From Ophthalmolycus amberensis (taxonomy: Eukaryota > Chordata > Actinopteri > Perciformes > Zoarcidae), in NCBI GenBank assembly GCA_024529925.1, contig JAFEUB010000806.1, positions 186,001 through 250,000 on the forward strand: a DNA stretch of 64,000 nucleotides, in the 5' to 3' direction. Position 1 is the stretch's first letter. Each line of letters starts with the position of its first letter. The notes below the pieces were generated by a model. That model made no database searches, was not told the origin of the DNA, and worked only from the letters and a program-made list of their open reading frames with translations. Below are positions 1 through 13,472 of the stretch, piece by piece. Position numbers and translations under genes: made by a program.

Positions 1-1115
1 AAGCACACTTCCATATTGACCATTTTCCAATAGCAGAATGTTTTAGGTGGAGGGATTAAGACATTAAAGCCACAGCAGAAAACTGGGCAGTACTTTATTT
101 ATCAAGAGTACATTGTCAGTGTGTGGTAATGCAGTTGTAAGCCGGGAGTATTGAGAAAACTCTCCTTGATGGTGCATTCAAAGATGCTTCAACATCTAAT
201 AGTTAAAATATATTCAATGTATGAGCTCTCTCCTGGGAACAATCAAACCCAGATGACATGGCAACAAGAGGATGAATATTGTACTTTCCAACTTCTACAT
301 TAAAAGGTTTGCAGCTGAGTTTGTAAAGTTTAATATTGAGGCCATAACTCAAGAGCGGACATGATAACTATAACAATTTCACACAAATGTCTCATAGGAT
401 CAAATGATGAAGCGATGACATTTTGAGCGTGCTTTTAATGAATGTTAGTGCATGTGAGCGTTCCCCACTACTGGTTAACTCGTGGCTATCGCTCTGCACT
501 GCAGAAGCATAGCACCCACCCTCCGGTTCCACCTTTAGCTCTGTCACCACTGTTGCTGTTGTTTGCTCTGTTAGCTCTGTTAGCTGCGCGTCATCCGCTC
601 AGCCCATGCCATGTTGAGAGACAATAGATATGCTCCCAATCTTGTGTATAGCACCTTTAAATGCACCAAAGGACTTTTCAACACAGTCGCAACTGCAATA
701 CCAAACAGTTGTATTGTAACTGACAAAGGTCAGTGGTTCGCTGTGTCTGCAACACGAGTTTCATAGTGACGAAACGGAAGAGAGGTAAGGTAGTAACTAT
801 AAATAGATAAACTATGGATGAACTAAAACTAGGACCATACTACTCTCTAGTTTGAATGAGTAGAATACACACTGTACATACTACAATATCATGTATAATG
901 CACTGGGCACTACACAATGTGCTGCACGGCAATGTAATTAATGTCAAGAATAAAAGTTAACACGGTGCATGTAATTGGGTAATTGTGGGTTAATTATTAA
1001 CCAGCTTCTGTCTGTGTCTTGTTTCTCTTACTCCTGCTTGTCATCACCTCTTCTCTTTCTGTCAATCATAAACCAATAAACCAATGCTGGATGGAATCTG
1101 GTGATCAAACAACAG
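1..1115. other. Left-edge sequence, probably rcn3 intron
   Basis: AT-rich sequence without a recognisable exon. Because the exon at 1116 begins in the middle of an EF-hand loop, the earlier exons of the rcn3-type gene must lie upstream of this window, so this stretch is most simply the last intron. The short open frames at 442-627 and 1019-1216 show no domain or codon pattern that supports a gene. Confidence 0.5.
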
Positions 1116-1223
1116 GACCAGAAAGTAACCAAGAAGGAGATTCTGGCCAACTGGAACATGTTTGTGGGCAGCCAGGTCACCAATTACGGGGAGGACTTAA
1201 CAAGGAGACACGATGAACTTTGA
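1116..1223 (+). CDS. rcn3: Reticulocalbin-3, last coding exon (partial gene)
   Basis: This exon encodes the C-terminal 35 residues of a CREC-family EF-hand protein of the secretory pathway. Translation from an AG acceptor at 1114-1115 gives the second half of an EF-hand loop (starting DQKVT), then NWNMFVGSQVTNYGEDL, and ends in the ER-retrieval signal HDEL before TGA at 1221-1223. The WNMFVGSQ-TNYGEDLT-HDEL block is characteristic of RCN3/RCN1, and the neighbouring nosip in convergent orientation favours RCN3, as in the human RCN3-NOSIP pair. RCN3 is an ER-lumen calcium-binding protein linked to collagen and secretory-protein maturation. Upstream exons are outside the window. An unusual second last exon lies 3 kb downstream at 4195. 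Confidence 0.85.
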   Translation, partial: DQKVTKKEILANWNMFVGSQVTNYGEDLTRRHDEL

Positions 1224-4194
1224 TGAGCTGTCAGCAGCTCATTGGGAGAATATAGTTACCATGGTTTTGGGGTGGGGGTTCTGACTCTGGGGTAAAGGGT
1301 GTAATTATGTACCTTTGGCCATGCATGCACACAGACACAATCCATTCAAATTCAGCATTCACTCACATACTGTGTATGTGAATACAGACGCTAAACTTCT
1401 CTCTTTGCTTCATTTACATATCCTCATGGGGTTTTTACGGAGACGACACATTCCTGTTGTCTGATGAAAACTGTGTATCTCCACAATGACAAACTAAAGA
1501 AACTGTGGATAATGTCCAACATTCACTGGCATCCAGCTGACACAGTTCTTTTTCTATGCGCCTGAGAGGTTCAAACGTAGTCCCAACACATCGTGTTCTA
1601 AAGACCAGCACACATTGGGATACTGAGTTTTTACCTGAGATGGTTACATTTACCAGAAAGCATGTGAACAGTTGCTCTCAAGAAGTGTATGAAGTGACTT
1701 CAGGGGGTTTGACTATTAAAGTCTTCTTTTTTCTACAAATGCAGCTTTTTTGTTATTTATTTGTGTATATTATAATGTGATTATGAGAACAGTGTAGCTC
1801 TCTACATGAATAGGTGATTTTCTGGTTACTGGCATATTTCTGACTATTTTCCTACAATGTGACATTTAGTCTGAAGGTGTTAAAGCAGATGTACAGATAT
1901 TTATCAACTTTCAGCAGAATCATATTCATACATCTCTTCATGTTATCAGTGGTCCAGAAGAATAATTATATTTAATTTAAAACGTAACGATCACTTTTTG
2001 TTTTACAAATCTCATGTATTGCTTTGACCTTGTTCTTGATTATTTGTAATTTTGTGTACATTTTCCATATGATGATATTTACGGTATTGGAAACTACCAC
2101 TTAATGACTTAACTGAGCAGGTTGTGTGTCATAACAGGTACGGATTCCTTTACCAAAGCACAACACATTTTCAACTCCTCTTCCAGCTCCACCAGTGTCC
2201 AGTCAAAAGAAATCCTTTCAGAGCCAGCAGCTCCTGAGAAAGTCCAACATGACCTGTTTGAGTTAACAGCTGAGAAAACCACTTAAATATACTTTTCCTG
2301 ATCTGACCATGATTATTATTATGTATTTACTTTAGTACCTCAGGCTTATGCTCAGCAGAGGCTGAGCCCCCTTAATGTTTACTCCCCGGTACAGGTCAAG
2401 CTCCAGAAACATGGATTGCACGCTCCCATAATACAGTTTGATAGCTTCAACAGTCTTTGGCCCCTTCCTGAATGGTGAAGACATTTTTCAGACGCCACAC
2501 CTCCAGATTCTAATGCATGCTTTCTGTTAGACATCTATTCTTTCACGATCACGCTGTTCTCTCAGCCACCGATGATTTTCACAGTCAGTAGTACTCTTGA
2601 GGATGAGTAAAATCATCTTACATTGACCTGTCCCACTTTTTATAGAGCATCACAAACAACACATAACAATTTACAACCACAATTGTGGCAGACAGAACTA
2701 AGTGAATATTCAGTAAAGGAAGTAAAAAAAGCAAAATAACTATAAGAATGTACAGAAGTGGGGGGGGGGGGGTTTCAGCCAGGCTTTTGCCAAGTCGTTT
2801 AGGTTGTGTCTTTCCCTGTCCCACTTATTCTGACTAGTTTTCAGACTTAACTTTTCCTCAGTTACAATCGACCAGCCCAACCCAGCTTTTATCTGTCAGA
2901 GACCAAACAGCAGTCAAACTGTGATTGTTGGTGACGCTCAGATATTAATCATCTATCTGCTCAGTATTTCAGTCATCAAATGTACTCCCAACGTACTAGC
3001 TTTAGGCTACTTGAGTACTTTCTTCAAAATAAAGCAAACTATTTTACACCAGGGTAAAAATGATGAAACAGTTTTTACCTTTATATAGATTTATTTATAT
3101 ATGTTTATGTGCTGCACTGTAACATCACAGCAGGTGTAGGGTGTGATGTGAGCTCAGTGTCTTGTTATTGGTCATGAATGTATGCATTATATGGCCAGAT
3201 TACCTATTAAAGCAGGACCCACCTGAAGGCCCTTATCAGGTCAGTTGATACAATCTTGCATCTCCTCAGCACCGTATCAGTATCTGATCTGATTAATGGA
3301 GCATATTCACACATCGTCAGTAAAGCAGCACAAACCAGGTTGGTAATCCAGTCTTGCTTTAAACTGGTTCATCGTGGTGTGCTTCCTCGATGAATTTCAT
3401 GGGTAAGAAATATTGATGCAATGTGTCTTATGAAAGCAGCAGGTGAAAGAGCTTTCCTTTGTTTGGAGAGTTTCCACAATGAGAATTAGAGGTTTTCATA
3501 GAAACTAAATGAAGAGGCTACACGTGATAGATGGACTTCAGCTGATCGTAGCTTCAGACTGGTGAGAAGCTGACAAGTATTTTCAGATTAAAGTCTGGTG
3601 AACAAGTTCGTTCACCATTTACAGCTCTGTATATTATTTCTTTACAGTGTTTACTGGAGGATGTCCCCACTAGATGTATGAGTACTAGACAATTATGAAT
3701 ATAAGTGACTGTCGGATATGAATGAACGTATTAGTTATGCAATTTCTGTTGCATGTCAGGTTGAGAATATATCAGGCAGCTGGTGTTTTTTACCCTCTGC
3801 GGCTCATGCTAGGACAGTTTCACAAGCGGGGAGAGAAATACGGTGCATTCAGGTGATGTAGAAACGTGAAAGTCTCTCTAGAGTCCGTTTGGCTTGCTGT
3901 TCTACTGTAGAAACATGACTTCATGAAGAGGACCTGCTCCCTGGGTAAATATGAAGGGCTCACTCTAGCTAACACAAATACATTCTTAGTTTTAAGTAAT
4001 TGTATACGAATGAAAACAGTTATGAATATTATTTTCCATTTCTGCTACACGGTTCAGCCATACACTACGGTTGGAACTAGTCTGGTTTGCTCCTCCAGGT
4101 TTTATATCTCTCTCCAATGGCTGAATGTAGAATAAAAGGATAAAATATGTATTTATTTCCAGCTCTCTATCCCTCCCTGTCCTCTGCTTGTCAG
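1224..4194. other. Spacer between the two HDEL exons
   Basis: About 3 kb without a recognisable exon on either strand. I looked for EF-hand encoding segments that could make the 4195 exon part of a separate reticulocalbin gene and found none. A run of about 14 G lies near 2759-2772. If the 4195 exon is an alternative rcn3 end, this stretch is the 3' UTR of the proximal form plus intron of the distal form. Confidence 0.5.
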
Positions 4195-4302
4195 GACGGC
4201 CGCCTGACTTTTTCTGAGATGCTCAACAAGATGGCCGACATCATGACCAGCACCATCACCGACTACGGAGGGATGAGGGTGGACGAACATGATGAACTGT
4301 GA
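4195..4302 (+). CDS. Second reticulocalbin-type last exon (alternative or duplicated)
   Basis: An open exon of exactly 35 codons plus TGA (4300-4302), preceded by a pyrimidine-rich tract and CAG acceptor (4192-4194). It begins DGRLTFSEML, the second half of an EF-hand loop, and ends ITDYGGMRVDEHDEL. Its length, phase, starting GAC codon and HDEL end match the rcn3 last exon at 1116-1223, but the middle has diverged: the NWNMFVGSQ block is replaced by NKMADIMTS. An AATAAA signal stands at 4524-4529, about 220 bases after the stop. No other reticulocalbin exons are seen between the two copies. I infer a tandemly duplicated last exon used alternatively, or the relic of a duplicated gene. It could also be the end of another HDEL protein, which I consider less likely. 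Confidence 0.6.
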   Translation, partial: DGRLTFSEMLNKMADIMTSTITDYGGMRVDEHDEL

Positions 4303-4523
4303 GAAATGAACCACAGCACAGGAGGGAAAACCTTTTTCACTGGGTTTTGTTGAATATATCTTGCTCACAATGATAGTGAGGACATCCCGTCTCCAGCGCA
4401 GTCAAGTATGAACTGACCAATAAGAGCAGTCTGCATTCTAGAGGCACTGTAAACCTGCTACGGTACATGTTCAGACACTACGACCGCATATGGATACTGA
4501 ATATTATCTGTGAAACTACAAAC

Positions 4524-4529
4524 AATAAA
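4524..4529 (+). terminator. Poly(A) signal AATAAA downstream of second HDEL exon
   Basis: A canonical AATAAA followed by an A-rich run, about 220 bases after the stop at 4302, consistent with a short 3' UTR. Position and motif are seen; use is inferred. Confidence 0.4.
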
Positions 4530-5185
4530 AAAAAAAATTGGTTTCCATGTTTATGGTTTAATGAAAACAACTTGAAACTCTCTTGAATTGATCCTGAACA
4601 GCCGACATCAATTATATTAACTTTTGTCAAAATAATGATATCAATAAAGACAAACAATGACTGAAGTAATGTGCAGTTTAATGCCTGGAACAGGAAGTAA
4701 CTGACCATCACAGACAACATTAACAAACTCAAACGGTTACATGGATCTCGTCATCAGGATGCAACATTGAGAAGCTTTAGAATTACCAGCTGCACATCCT
4801 ATGAAACTAATGCTGTGGCTCTGAACGTGAAATATAATTTGACTTTACATGTCTTTTGGAGCACACAGCAATAAATCAATGATCCGTTTGATTCTACTCT
4901 CATGTAGAGCGTTATCATTTATGCAGTGTTTCTGCTGAAAAGGGGACGGGTTGAATGGTGAAGACCAGCTCTGCCTATGAATGGAATCATTTGATCTTAT
5001 ATGGACACAGCTATCGAAGGAAAAATCGATGTTTTGAAAAGGTCAAATGAAATTCAGGAGGGAAAGGAATTTCACAGTCTATGATGGAAAAACGTTACCT
5101 ACAGAAACAAGAAACATATCGGTATATGCCAGCCAACAACCAGGGCCATTAAAATGGGTGAAAGCTGTCGACACTGTCCTCCGTC

Positions 5186-8100
5186 TCATACTTGCATCAC
5201 TGGACGAGCCTCTTTGGCCCGGAGGTTAACTCCAGACGCAGCGAAGCCGGTTCCACCCTGTCAGCACACACAACACAAGGTCACATCCGACTACTTTGGA
5301 GGACTTTGGGAGACCAAAGACATAAACAGTACATCCTGATCTTATTAGTGAGCAGCATACAGCAGTAAAGGACCTGCTACTGTAAATGGGCTTTCAGAGG
5401 CCATTACCGATATGTCTCACTGGGTAATGTCCTCAGTGGACAGCAGCACCCCCTCCCTCTATTCCCTCTCCATCACGTCAACATCAACAACGTGCTGTCT
5501 GAAAGCACCTCGAGAATCTCTCCGGTGGAATTCATGGAGCGATTCAAAATCATAGAGGATCTGGAGTCTCCCCCACGTAGAAGTGCACACGTACCCTCTG
5601 CATTGGTATGATGTCTCTGTCGGACAGCTTGTCTCCGGACACCGGATCAATCATGTCCTTCTTGATCAGTTTCTCCACACACTCCAGAGTCACCACCGTC
5701 CCTCTGAACACGGAACAGAGAGTCAGCGATGCTGCCAGAGAACATTGAACATGTGGACGTCAGAATGTAGGAAGACGTATGGACACTCACGAGGGGCGCA
5801 GAACAGCGCAGGGGACACTGTTGCCGAGGACGTCTCTGGTTACTGCACATACATACCTGTCCTAAAGAGACAAGACGGGATTATACCAATAACGTACATC
5901 TGTTCACATCACATAGAACCGTGAGGTCACTGCCTACTTTCTCAAATGGGATTTGCTGTTTCCCCATCACCGTATCCACAACTATTTGGTTTTATGGGTT
6001 TAGAATTTCCACTATTTTTGCAGAACAAATTGTTTAGTTTATCTAAATTATCCAAGATGAATTGAAAACAGAATCAAGCCTGAATCAATAGTGACTTGAT
6101 CCCACTAACAATGTCTGTGATACCATCTAACTTTGTACTGTAGAGTCAGTTTGTTTTGGGATTTGTTGACAATAATAAAAATGTATTAAAACACCAGACC
6201 TATCCTTTTATCAGGAAACACACTGGCCATATCCACATCACTGTAGACACACTTTCATCCACTATATCACACTTTTTATTTTAGTGAGAAATAAACTTGA
6301 GTTGGCAGCTGTCAAATCACCAGTCCTTCTCTTTGCAGACAACAGACGTGTGTGTTACGACATCACCAGACACTCGATTGGTTTCAGTACAAGTAAAGTT
6401 CAGGAACACGACCACCAGATTAAAGTGAAAATGATTTGATCTTTGACCACCTCTGCTTTCAGGTTACATTACTTGATTTAAGTTTAACACAACTCATCAT
6501 CAAGTGGGTTTCACAGTTGGCAGTGTGTATGCAGTAATAGTTTGGTGAAGTTCTTCTAATAAGTTAGGAACAATGATTATCTGCTCCTGGGTGCTCGTGG
6601 GCTTGAGCTAAGATGTGAACTAAACTGACCTGGCGGGTGAGCAGGGCCACTCGATCCAGGCTGGAGTCCAGAGGGGTGAAGCGCACTGTGATCAGCTCAT
6701 TCATCTTAATGGGTCGTCCTGACATGGGACACAACACAGCCTTACTCTGACAGGGAGGGAGAGAAAAGGAGAGACATTTCATTCCACAGAACACTACTTC
6801 AGTGTAGAGCTGAGATTGCAGAAGACTGGTTTCCACAGCCAGCCTGCCTTCTGCCTTTAAAGTAGTGTCAACATGGAACAGACAGATACACAGAACAAAC
6901 AAGAGGACATCATGACATTTAAAGCCAACAGGAGGACCTGGCAACCAGTCCACCCACACTACATATTTCAATCAAATTTCCTTTAGTGTGAACAGTCGTG
7001 GTTTCTGGACATATGACTCATTTTGGTCACTTTTTTTTTGGCTTAATGCTGCTCAGAGAACGTCTGGGGCCGAGGGAATAGTTCCTTCTAATCCATCTCG
7101 TGTATAGCAGAGATGTCATAGTTTGAATCTAAGTCCACCGAAAACATTATATTTCCCACAATTTAAGCTTCTGCATTTTCCAAATGCACTAGTATTATTC
7201 AAACGTACTGTTCGGTTCGTAAGCCTCGTACCGAACGGTTTAATACGAATATGTGTATTGTTACACCCCTAGAAGCAAATAACCGTAGCTGTGGCTGCCA
7301 TCATGAGGTTATTAGGTGGTGTTTCAGCTGCAGGACAGCACTGAAGGCCCAGCTATAAAATGCACAGCCCGCCACTGCTTTTAAGACATGGAATATGTAA
7401 CACTGCTGGCTTGATTGGTTTGTTGAAATGATGGGTATTTGTCATCCAGAGAGATGAATTTCCTGTTAAATCTCCTGAAGAAATGCAATTTAATAATTAC
7501 AGACATACATGAGATCAGACCACCAACCTTCCATACATCAGACATGACAGCACGTTTACAGAAAGAGACACCATGCTTAATCAATGAACTCAGTTCATCA
7601 TTGACGTTACATCAGAGGGAGCACTATTGGTTTCAGGGATCTGAGAAGGTGGTAACATCCCAATACAAGCATCTCTCTCTGCATGTTTCACCCTGAGCTG
7701 CTGCAGTGTGACAGCATTCGTGTGTCGTGTTGAAGGCGATACAAAAACGATTACCACCGTGACTTTAACACCAAAGTGAGCAGGGTGATTACTCACACAT
7801 TAGACCAACATGTTCAAATCTGACCAACATAAAGGGGCAAAACTTTCACCAACTTCCTGCTAAAGAGACATAAGAGCACTCAGCTACAGGGTTTTCTCTG
7901 ACTTCAATCTCATTGAAAGACGTATTATTTTTCCAGCCACGATTTAGCATCCAGCAATGGTTGCCCTGACATAGCGGAAGAAGACACTCACTGGTTTCTT
8001 GAGCAGGGTGGGCTTGGACACTGGTGTCAGAGAGGGGATCCAGAAACTGGGCAGGCTCTGGCTGGAAGAGGCAGCTGGACCAGCAGTGGAGGATTCTGCT

Positions 8101-10989
8101 GAGCTGCTGTCTGTCCTGCCCTTCTCACCTCCTTTGTTCAGTCCTGAAGGGAAGAGGTGACAGTTTCTACTCTCTTAATTCGTTGTTGTAATTATGACTG
8201 GGAGCATGAGACATGAGGCAAGTACAACTTCGTTTCATTGTGCAGTCCTGTAATGACAATAAGTAATCCTTGAAGATGAAGACATGTCAGGGCTAAAATT
8301 ACAGGTTTCCTGTGCACATGCATTAATGCCAGATTATTTTTATCTGCACCAAAAGTTTGGTTTTACTACATCATAAAATAATATATTTGACATGGACAGT
8401 CAGTGTCATTGTGAAGAGGACCACTGACATTTTCAGCAAACCCATATAATGTAGTTTGAGCTAACTTTCCCTTTTTTATTTTAAATTTATGAAAGTTGAA
8501 AAATAAAAGACGTGTTTCAATGTGTTGTATGCCATTTGAGCTGCCTTTCCCTGCACAGTAAAGTCCAGTGAAACTACTTAGTTATGCTCAGTTTCCATAT
8601 GAGAAGTGCATTGGATTTCTGCTCAAAATATTCATTTTATAATATTAGGTGACATCACACATTCAAACAACACCTTATTAATATACGATGTGTAACATAC
8701 TTTTTTTATTTAGTAAATAAAATGTGAGAAATGATTATGTCAACTAAGTTAAATAAACTAAAGTAAGATGTGTAACATTACTGTTTGGCATCTTGAAACA
8801 CCACCAGTCATGTAATAATTACCAGAACTTTCATCTCAGAAATATTCATCTTTGATCCGTATTTGTTGGGGTTTAGCCTTTCAGAATCACAGTTTTCACT
8901 GTGGACAAAAACTGTTTGACTTTTTGTTCAAGAATGGTAGTTTCTATTTTTACAGTTTTTGTATGCTTTTTCAGGGAGGCACACACCTGTATTAGCAACA
9001 TTAATTACATTTATATAACCACAATAACAAAATGATATTTTCCCATTTGTAATGCAAAAGAAATCGATCATTCTACGAATTCGATTTCTGTGTCCACCCT
9101 ACTCTGAATAAAATGTGATCGGTGTCACATGAGAGCAAAACAAGTCAGGCCACATTTGTGAACATAGTCTCAGTTCAGAGACACAGATGCAGCATTTTGA
9201 GGACAAACGCCGCACACACGTACCAGATGTGAATGGGTTGATGGGTTTGGACACAATGCTGTTCTCTCTGGTCTTAAACCGCTCCACTCTCTCCCTTTCT
9301 TCTGACTTGGACTCAAGTTGGCTGCTGCTCTTCTGCGCCTGCTTCTGCTTCTCATACGCCTGAAGAATTAGAAGAAAACACATAAGACAGAATTTTTCAG
9401 AAAGAAGCAGCAAAAATGAAGGGAATTTATCTGTATAGAACAACGCATTAAAAAAAAAAAAAAAAAGAGAACTGTGGCTGATGAAAGCTTTCTCAACCAA
9501 AATTGGATCTTTTCCAAAACGGCCTCCAGTCTGCCAGTATGACGCTGTTTCAGTGCGTGCGGGGTAGAGGGAGTTTTGGTAAAACAAAGACGTGAGCTTC
9601 CAAGTGACGGTCGGGGGATGTGAGCCAGTAGAGTTAAGGCGCAGCAATGTGCTAACTTTTTCTATGATCAAGCATCTGATCAGTCAGCATAGCTCTCAGC
9701 TGTATTTATGTTCAATTCATCAGACAACCATGAAATAATGACATCCCAGTCTTTGCCAGTTGCTGTCTGTGATGCAGTTTTGTAGTTTGAAAAAACTGGA
9801 AAGGGGGTGAAGAAGAAGAGTTTTCTGTTGTTAAAGTGTCCCACTGTGGGCACACGTCTCTACAAAAACAACCTTGAACAATAGTGTGGACACAAGTCAA
9901 GTCATGAGACGTTGTAGACAAGAAGTACAGGGCTTACCTTCATCTTTTTGGCAGTTTCTGTCTTCTGGTGCAAAATGTATTCAAGAATGGCCTGTTTTTC
10001 ATACATGAATCCATCTGGACTGAGCCCAGCAACAGAAACAAGACAACACTGTTTACATATGTGGTCACATGTCGGGGATATACAGCTCATTTGTGTGTTT
10101 GAATGTTAACATACGTCATCACAGGATCCTGACAGGGCTGCAGGGACAGACAGCAGCAGTCAAAGTCTTTGATCGCATCTTTGCCCAGTCGAATGCTCTG
10201 AGTCCCGTAACCAGACGCCGCTGAGCAGGAGGAGAGGCACACACAACATGGTGTAATGGAAGATAAGACAGGAAATGCTGTCAAACAATGAATGAATGAA
10301 TTGATTGCCTTCGTTCTGCCTGCAATATCATTATGTGTTCCACACAGTGAAATACATTCGTGGGATGTGTGACGTTAGATACATTTCTAATTTTATCAAC
10401 TTCTCATTGTTTACATTTATTTACCTAAAAATACTACACTAATATTTTCCCTGCTCTACCACTGAGCCACAGTCGCATGTAATGGACATGTCCACAAAGA
10501 AATCATTTATGGTAGTTCAAGAAAAACATGAAACTATCTAGTCAAGTGAACGATGGGTACTTTTCTTTCACTGTAGAATAGGACCGCTTGAAAGCCTCAC
10601 GAGACAAGTGAAGCAGCATCTTAAACAGAGAAGACTGAACCGAGTGAGAACATCTGTCGGACGTAAAACGGTGTGACACACAATAAATGAAACTACTGTC
10701 AGTGTCTGGCTCAACGTATCATTGAGGAAGATGAGTTTCTGCCTTGAAACATGAGAAACCCAAACATCGTTCTGTCCTCCAGACACACATGTGGAGGAGC
10801 TGCTTTAAAGTGGCCAAAGCAAGCCTGTTCTAACAGGAAATAAAAGGAGCGTAAACGAGCTAACGCTAAATGTAACGTTAAGTCAACAGTTAAAGAAAGC
10901 TAGCTTGACAGGTTCTCACCTGTGTCTTTCCTTTTCTCGTGGTACGTGTAGACAGCTCCAGCAGTACAGTTCTTTCCATGGCGCGTCAT
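5186..10989 (-). CDS. nosip: Nitric oxide synthase-interacting protein (NOSIP), complete, nine coding exons
   Basis: Coding exons on the minus strand: 10989-10920, 10220-10115, 10019-9938, 9359-9224, 8143-7992, 6746-6630, 5861-5791, 5703-5595 and 5257-5186. All have GT/AG borders. Together they give 915 nt, one frame of 304 residues, against 301 in human. The start MTRHGKNCTAGAVYTYHEKR is the family's invariant N-terminus. The split U-box/RING region follows: DFDCCCLSLQPC with the PDG(F)MYEKQAILEYIL helix, a basic coiled linker ending in IVSKPINPFT, LPSFWIPSLTP, then CPMSGRPIKM, FTPLDSSLDRV, YVCAVTRD and the C-terminal VEKLIKKDMIDPVSGDKLSD. NOSIP is an E3 ubiquitin ligase reported to bind endothelial and neuronal NO synthase and to associate with the spliceosome. 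It is convergent with rcn3, as in human. No break or missing key residue is seen. Confidence 0.97.
7188..7272 (-). mobile_element. Truncated hAT-type repeat end
   Basis: This stretch, in nosip intron 5, carries a copy of the right end of the element at 62010-62501: caaacgta, ttcggttcg, agcctcgtaccgaacggtt, aatacgaat and ttacacccctag occur in the same order. No matching left end is visible, so it is a fragment. Strand is given as the side bearing the TAGGGGTGTAA terminus. Confidence 0.6.
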
Positions 10990-11239
10990 TGTACTTCTAC
11001 TTTATGTTGCTGGTCTGTAGGCGTTTAAAGAGAAATATGGTGTTATTGTAGCAGGGAGCATCGATGCTAACATTAGCTGCTAAAAGTGTACATACAAAAG
11101 ACATGCACAGATTGTGTTCAGAAAACGTTGCATTAGAAAAACACCAAAAAAGAGTTGTGGCTAGAGAACAGATTAACAATTACGTTACCAGTGATGCTTG
11201 TGTAAATTTACGAAGCAAGCACCAAAACAGCGACACTTC

Positions 11240-11370
11240 TTCTTCGTCGTCGCCTTCTACTGCTTCCGCTCACTCCACTTCCTCTTCTTCTTGTTCTTCT
11301 TCTTTTGTTTTTAATGGCGGTTGGCAAACAACTTTTAGGTGCATTACCGCCACCCACTAATCTGGAGTGT
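11240..11370. repeat. Candidate dispersed repeat with TTC-rich lead
   Basis: A TTC/TTCTTCTTG-rich tract leads into atggcggttggcaaacaac and gtgcattaccgccaccca. I recognise this phrase as one that recurs in fish genomes, but I cannot name the family. A weakly similar arrangement (TTC-rich, then atggcaactggca and ctgccgcc) lies at about 11655-11750, followed by a GAA-rich tract to 11790. Confidence 0.35.
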
Positions 11371-13472
11371 GGACTAAGGAAAGTAATTATCTAATACCAA
11401 AACCAAACAAACAAACACAAAATAAAACAAACAAAATAAAATAAATATATTTCTCAAATTCTATTCACTAGTCTTGTTGTCTCCAAATACTCCAAAAGAG
11501 GCTTCCAACACTCTTCACCAAAGCTTTTCTTTAATATATCAATTATATTCTCCTCTCCCAACTCTCTAAGACCACTTTTTAATATTTCTCTCTCTGCCAT
11601 GACACTAAAACATGATCCACAGTTTCCTCTTCATCACAAACTCCACACATTCCATTATTATGTACCTCCTCCTCTTTCTTCTTCTTTTGCGTTTTATGGC
11701 AACTGGCATCCTTCATGTCGCACTACTGCCGCCTTCTGGTTTAAATTATCCTAATGTCCCATTAGAAGAAGAAGAAAGAAGAAGAAGAAACATTCCTTTA
11801 TTAGTCCCACAGTGGGGAAATTATTCTCTGCATTTGACCCATCCCTGTATATATAGGGAGCAGTGGGCTGCCAATGACAGGCGCCCGGGGAGCAGTTAGG
11901 GGTACAGTGTCTTGCTTTGTATCAAAGATTGTTTCCCTCTCGATGTGTGTTTCCACTATACTGTATATATACTATATATACTGTACATACCAAACCTAAA
12001 CCCATAGCCTAAACCTAACCCAACCACGGAGGAGGTGTGCTCTATAGCGGTAATGATGGTTAAACCTTCACCATCACCTTCACCCTCTAAGTAGATCAAC
12101 AAAATGTAAATAATGAACCTGAAAATTTGTATAATATGTCCCTTTTAACGATGTGAATGACCCTGGAGCAGTAGGTCGGATGCTTCATTTCACCACCTGA
12201 TAGTGCATGGAAATTAGAGTTCAAGCTCTGCTAATAAATGACAAGTGGGATGAAGAGTTTGGGTTTTACATAATTACTTTAGTATTTCCTAAACCACTGA
12301 TAGCAACCAAATATATTTCCCAGTCAACTTTGCCAGATAGTAAATGTTAAACTATGGTACCAAAGGCTCAAACAGATGCTAGTTTGAGGAACATTTATAT
12401 GTTAAAAATTACATATTTTGATACTTCACCTGTTCTTGACTTTTAGTACATTTAACTCTTCATACTTTTCCTCAAATAATGCAGAGCTTTCACTTGTCAT
12501 GTTAACATTGTAGTATTGCTACTTTAAAAATACATGAATAATAATGTTCATAATGAAGGTTTTTATTAATTATCAAAGCGAATGTATGAACTCCTCAATC
12601 AACAAAAAGCTCTGTAATGAATTGTTCGGGTATCTGTCTGTGTTCCTCCACCAGTGCATGCTGGGAAAGGCTCCAGCCTCTCCAGTTCATCACGATATGC
12701 AGGTGCTGGTTTGATAGACATTCTCCAAACTGACTGTTGTCATATAACTACTCTTTATACGAATACAAGTTGCTTTCATGCCTGTTGGCTCGTAAAGTTC
12801 TTCATGACCGAGTTTAAGGTCATACGCTCAATTTCTCCACCTTGATTTGTATGTTTCTACATCCTGTAGTCCAAAGTCAGGATCAATGAGATTACTTTGC
12901 ATAATTACCTTGGAGACGGAGGAGAGAAAGTGAATAAAAGTAAGTGAATACTGACTGAAGGTTTGAGATGTGCTGAAACAAAGTGGAGGAACAAGAGCTG
13001 GAACTTTCTGAGGTAGGCTTGATGATCTTCTTCCTTTCTTTGATGTTTTCTATCTTCTTCTTTGAGTTTGATAGGCTTACCTCACTAAACAGCTTTTAGA
13101 CCTGTTATATGTACTCTATGAGTGATCTAGTTGTGAAGTTTGAGGTCATTTAAGTTTCACCATATATGCCAATAATTAAGCTATTATTCCGAGATTTAAA
13201 ATTTGCATTTCCAAAATGTTTCTCATCACTAATCCCATTTGAATGGATTTGATTTTTATTAGGAATTTAAAAGCACAACAAATGAAAAGAGTACCATGAT
13301 GCCATAAGTTATAGGAATTAACACAGTTGTTTAAAAATTGCCTCATTTTGGCTTTCTTTATGTACATTTGAAGGAATCTCCGGCATTTTTTACTTTTAGT
13401 AAAAAACTATTTTCTGTATCATATCCTGTGAAAAAAACAACTGCACAAAGTTTACATGTTTCTATTTCCAGG
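11371..13472. other. Intergenic spacer between nosip and the lectin gene
   Basis: No convincing coding exon. A block at about 11790-11915 (cattcctttattagtcccacagtgg and following) looks like the common fish LINE/SINE-derived tail sequence. The rest is AT-rich. The two genes are divergently placed, so upstream regions of both lie here, but no clear TATA box or CpG island was identified. Confidence 0.4.

Noticed and set aside
9099..9671. 190-codon minus-strand frame
   Set aside because: It is nosip exon 4 (9359-9224) read through into both flanking introns.
11990..12030. Telomere-like cctaaacctaaccc
   Set aside because: Only two or three imperfect units; no interstitial telomeric array.
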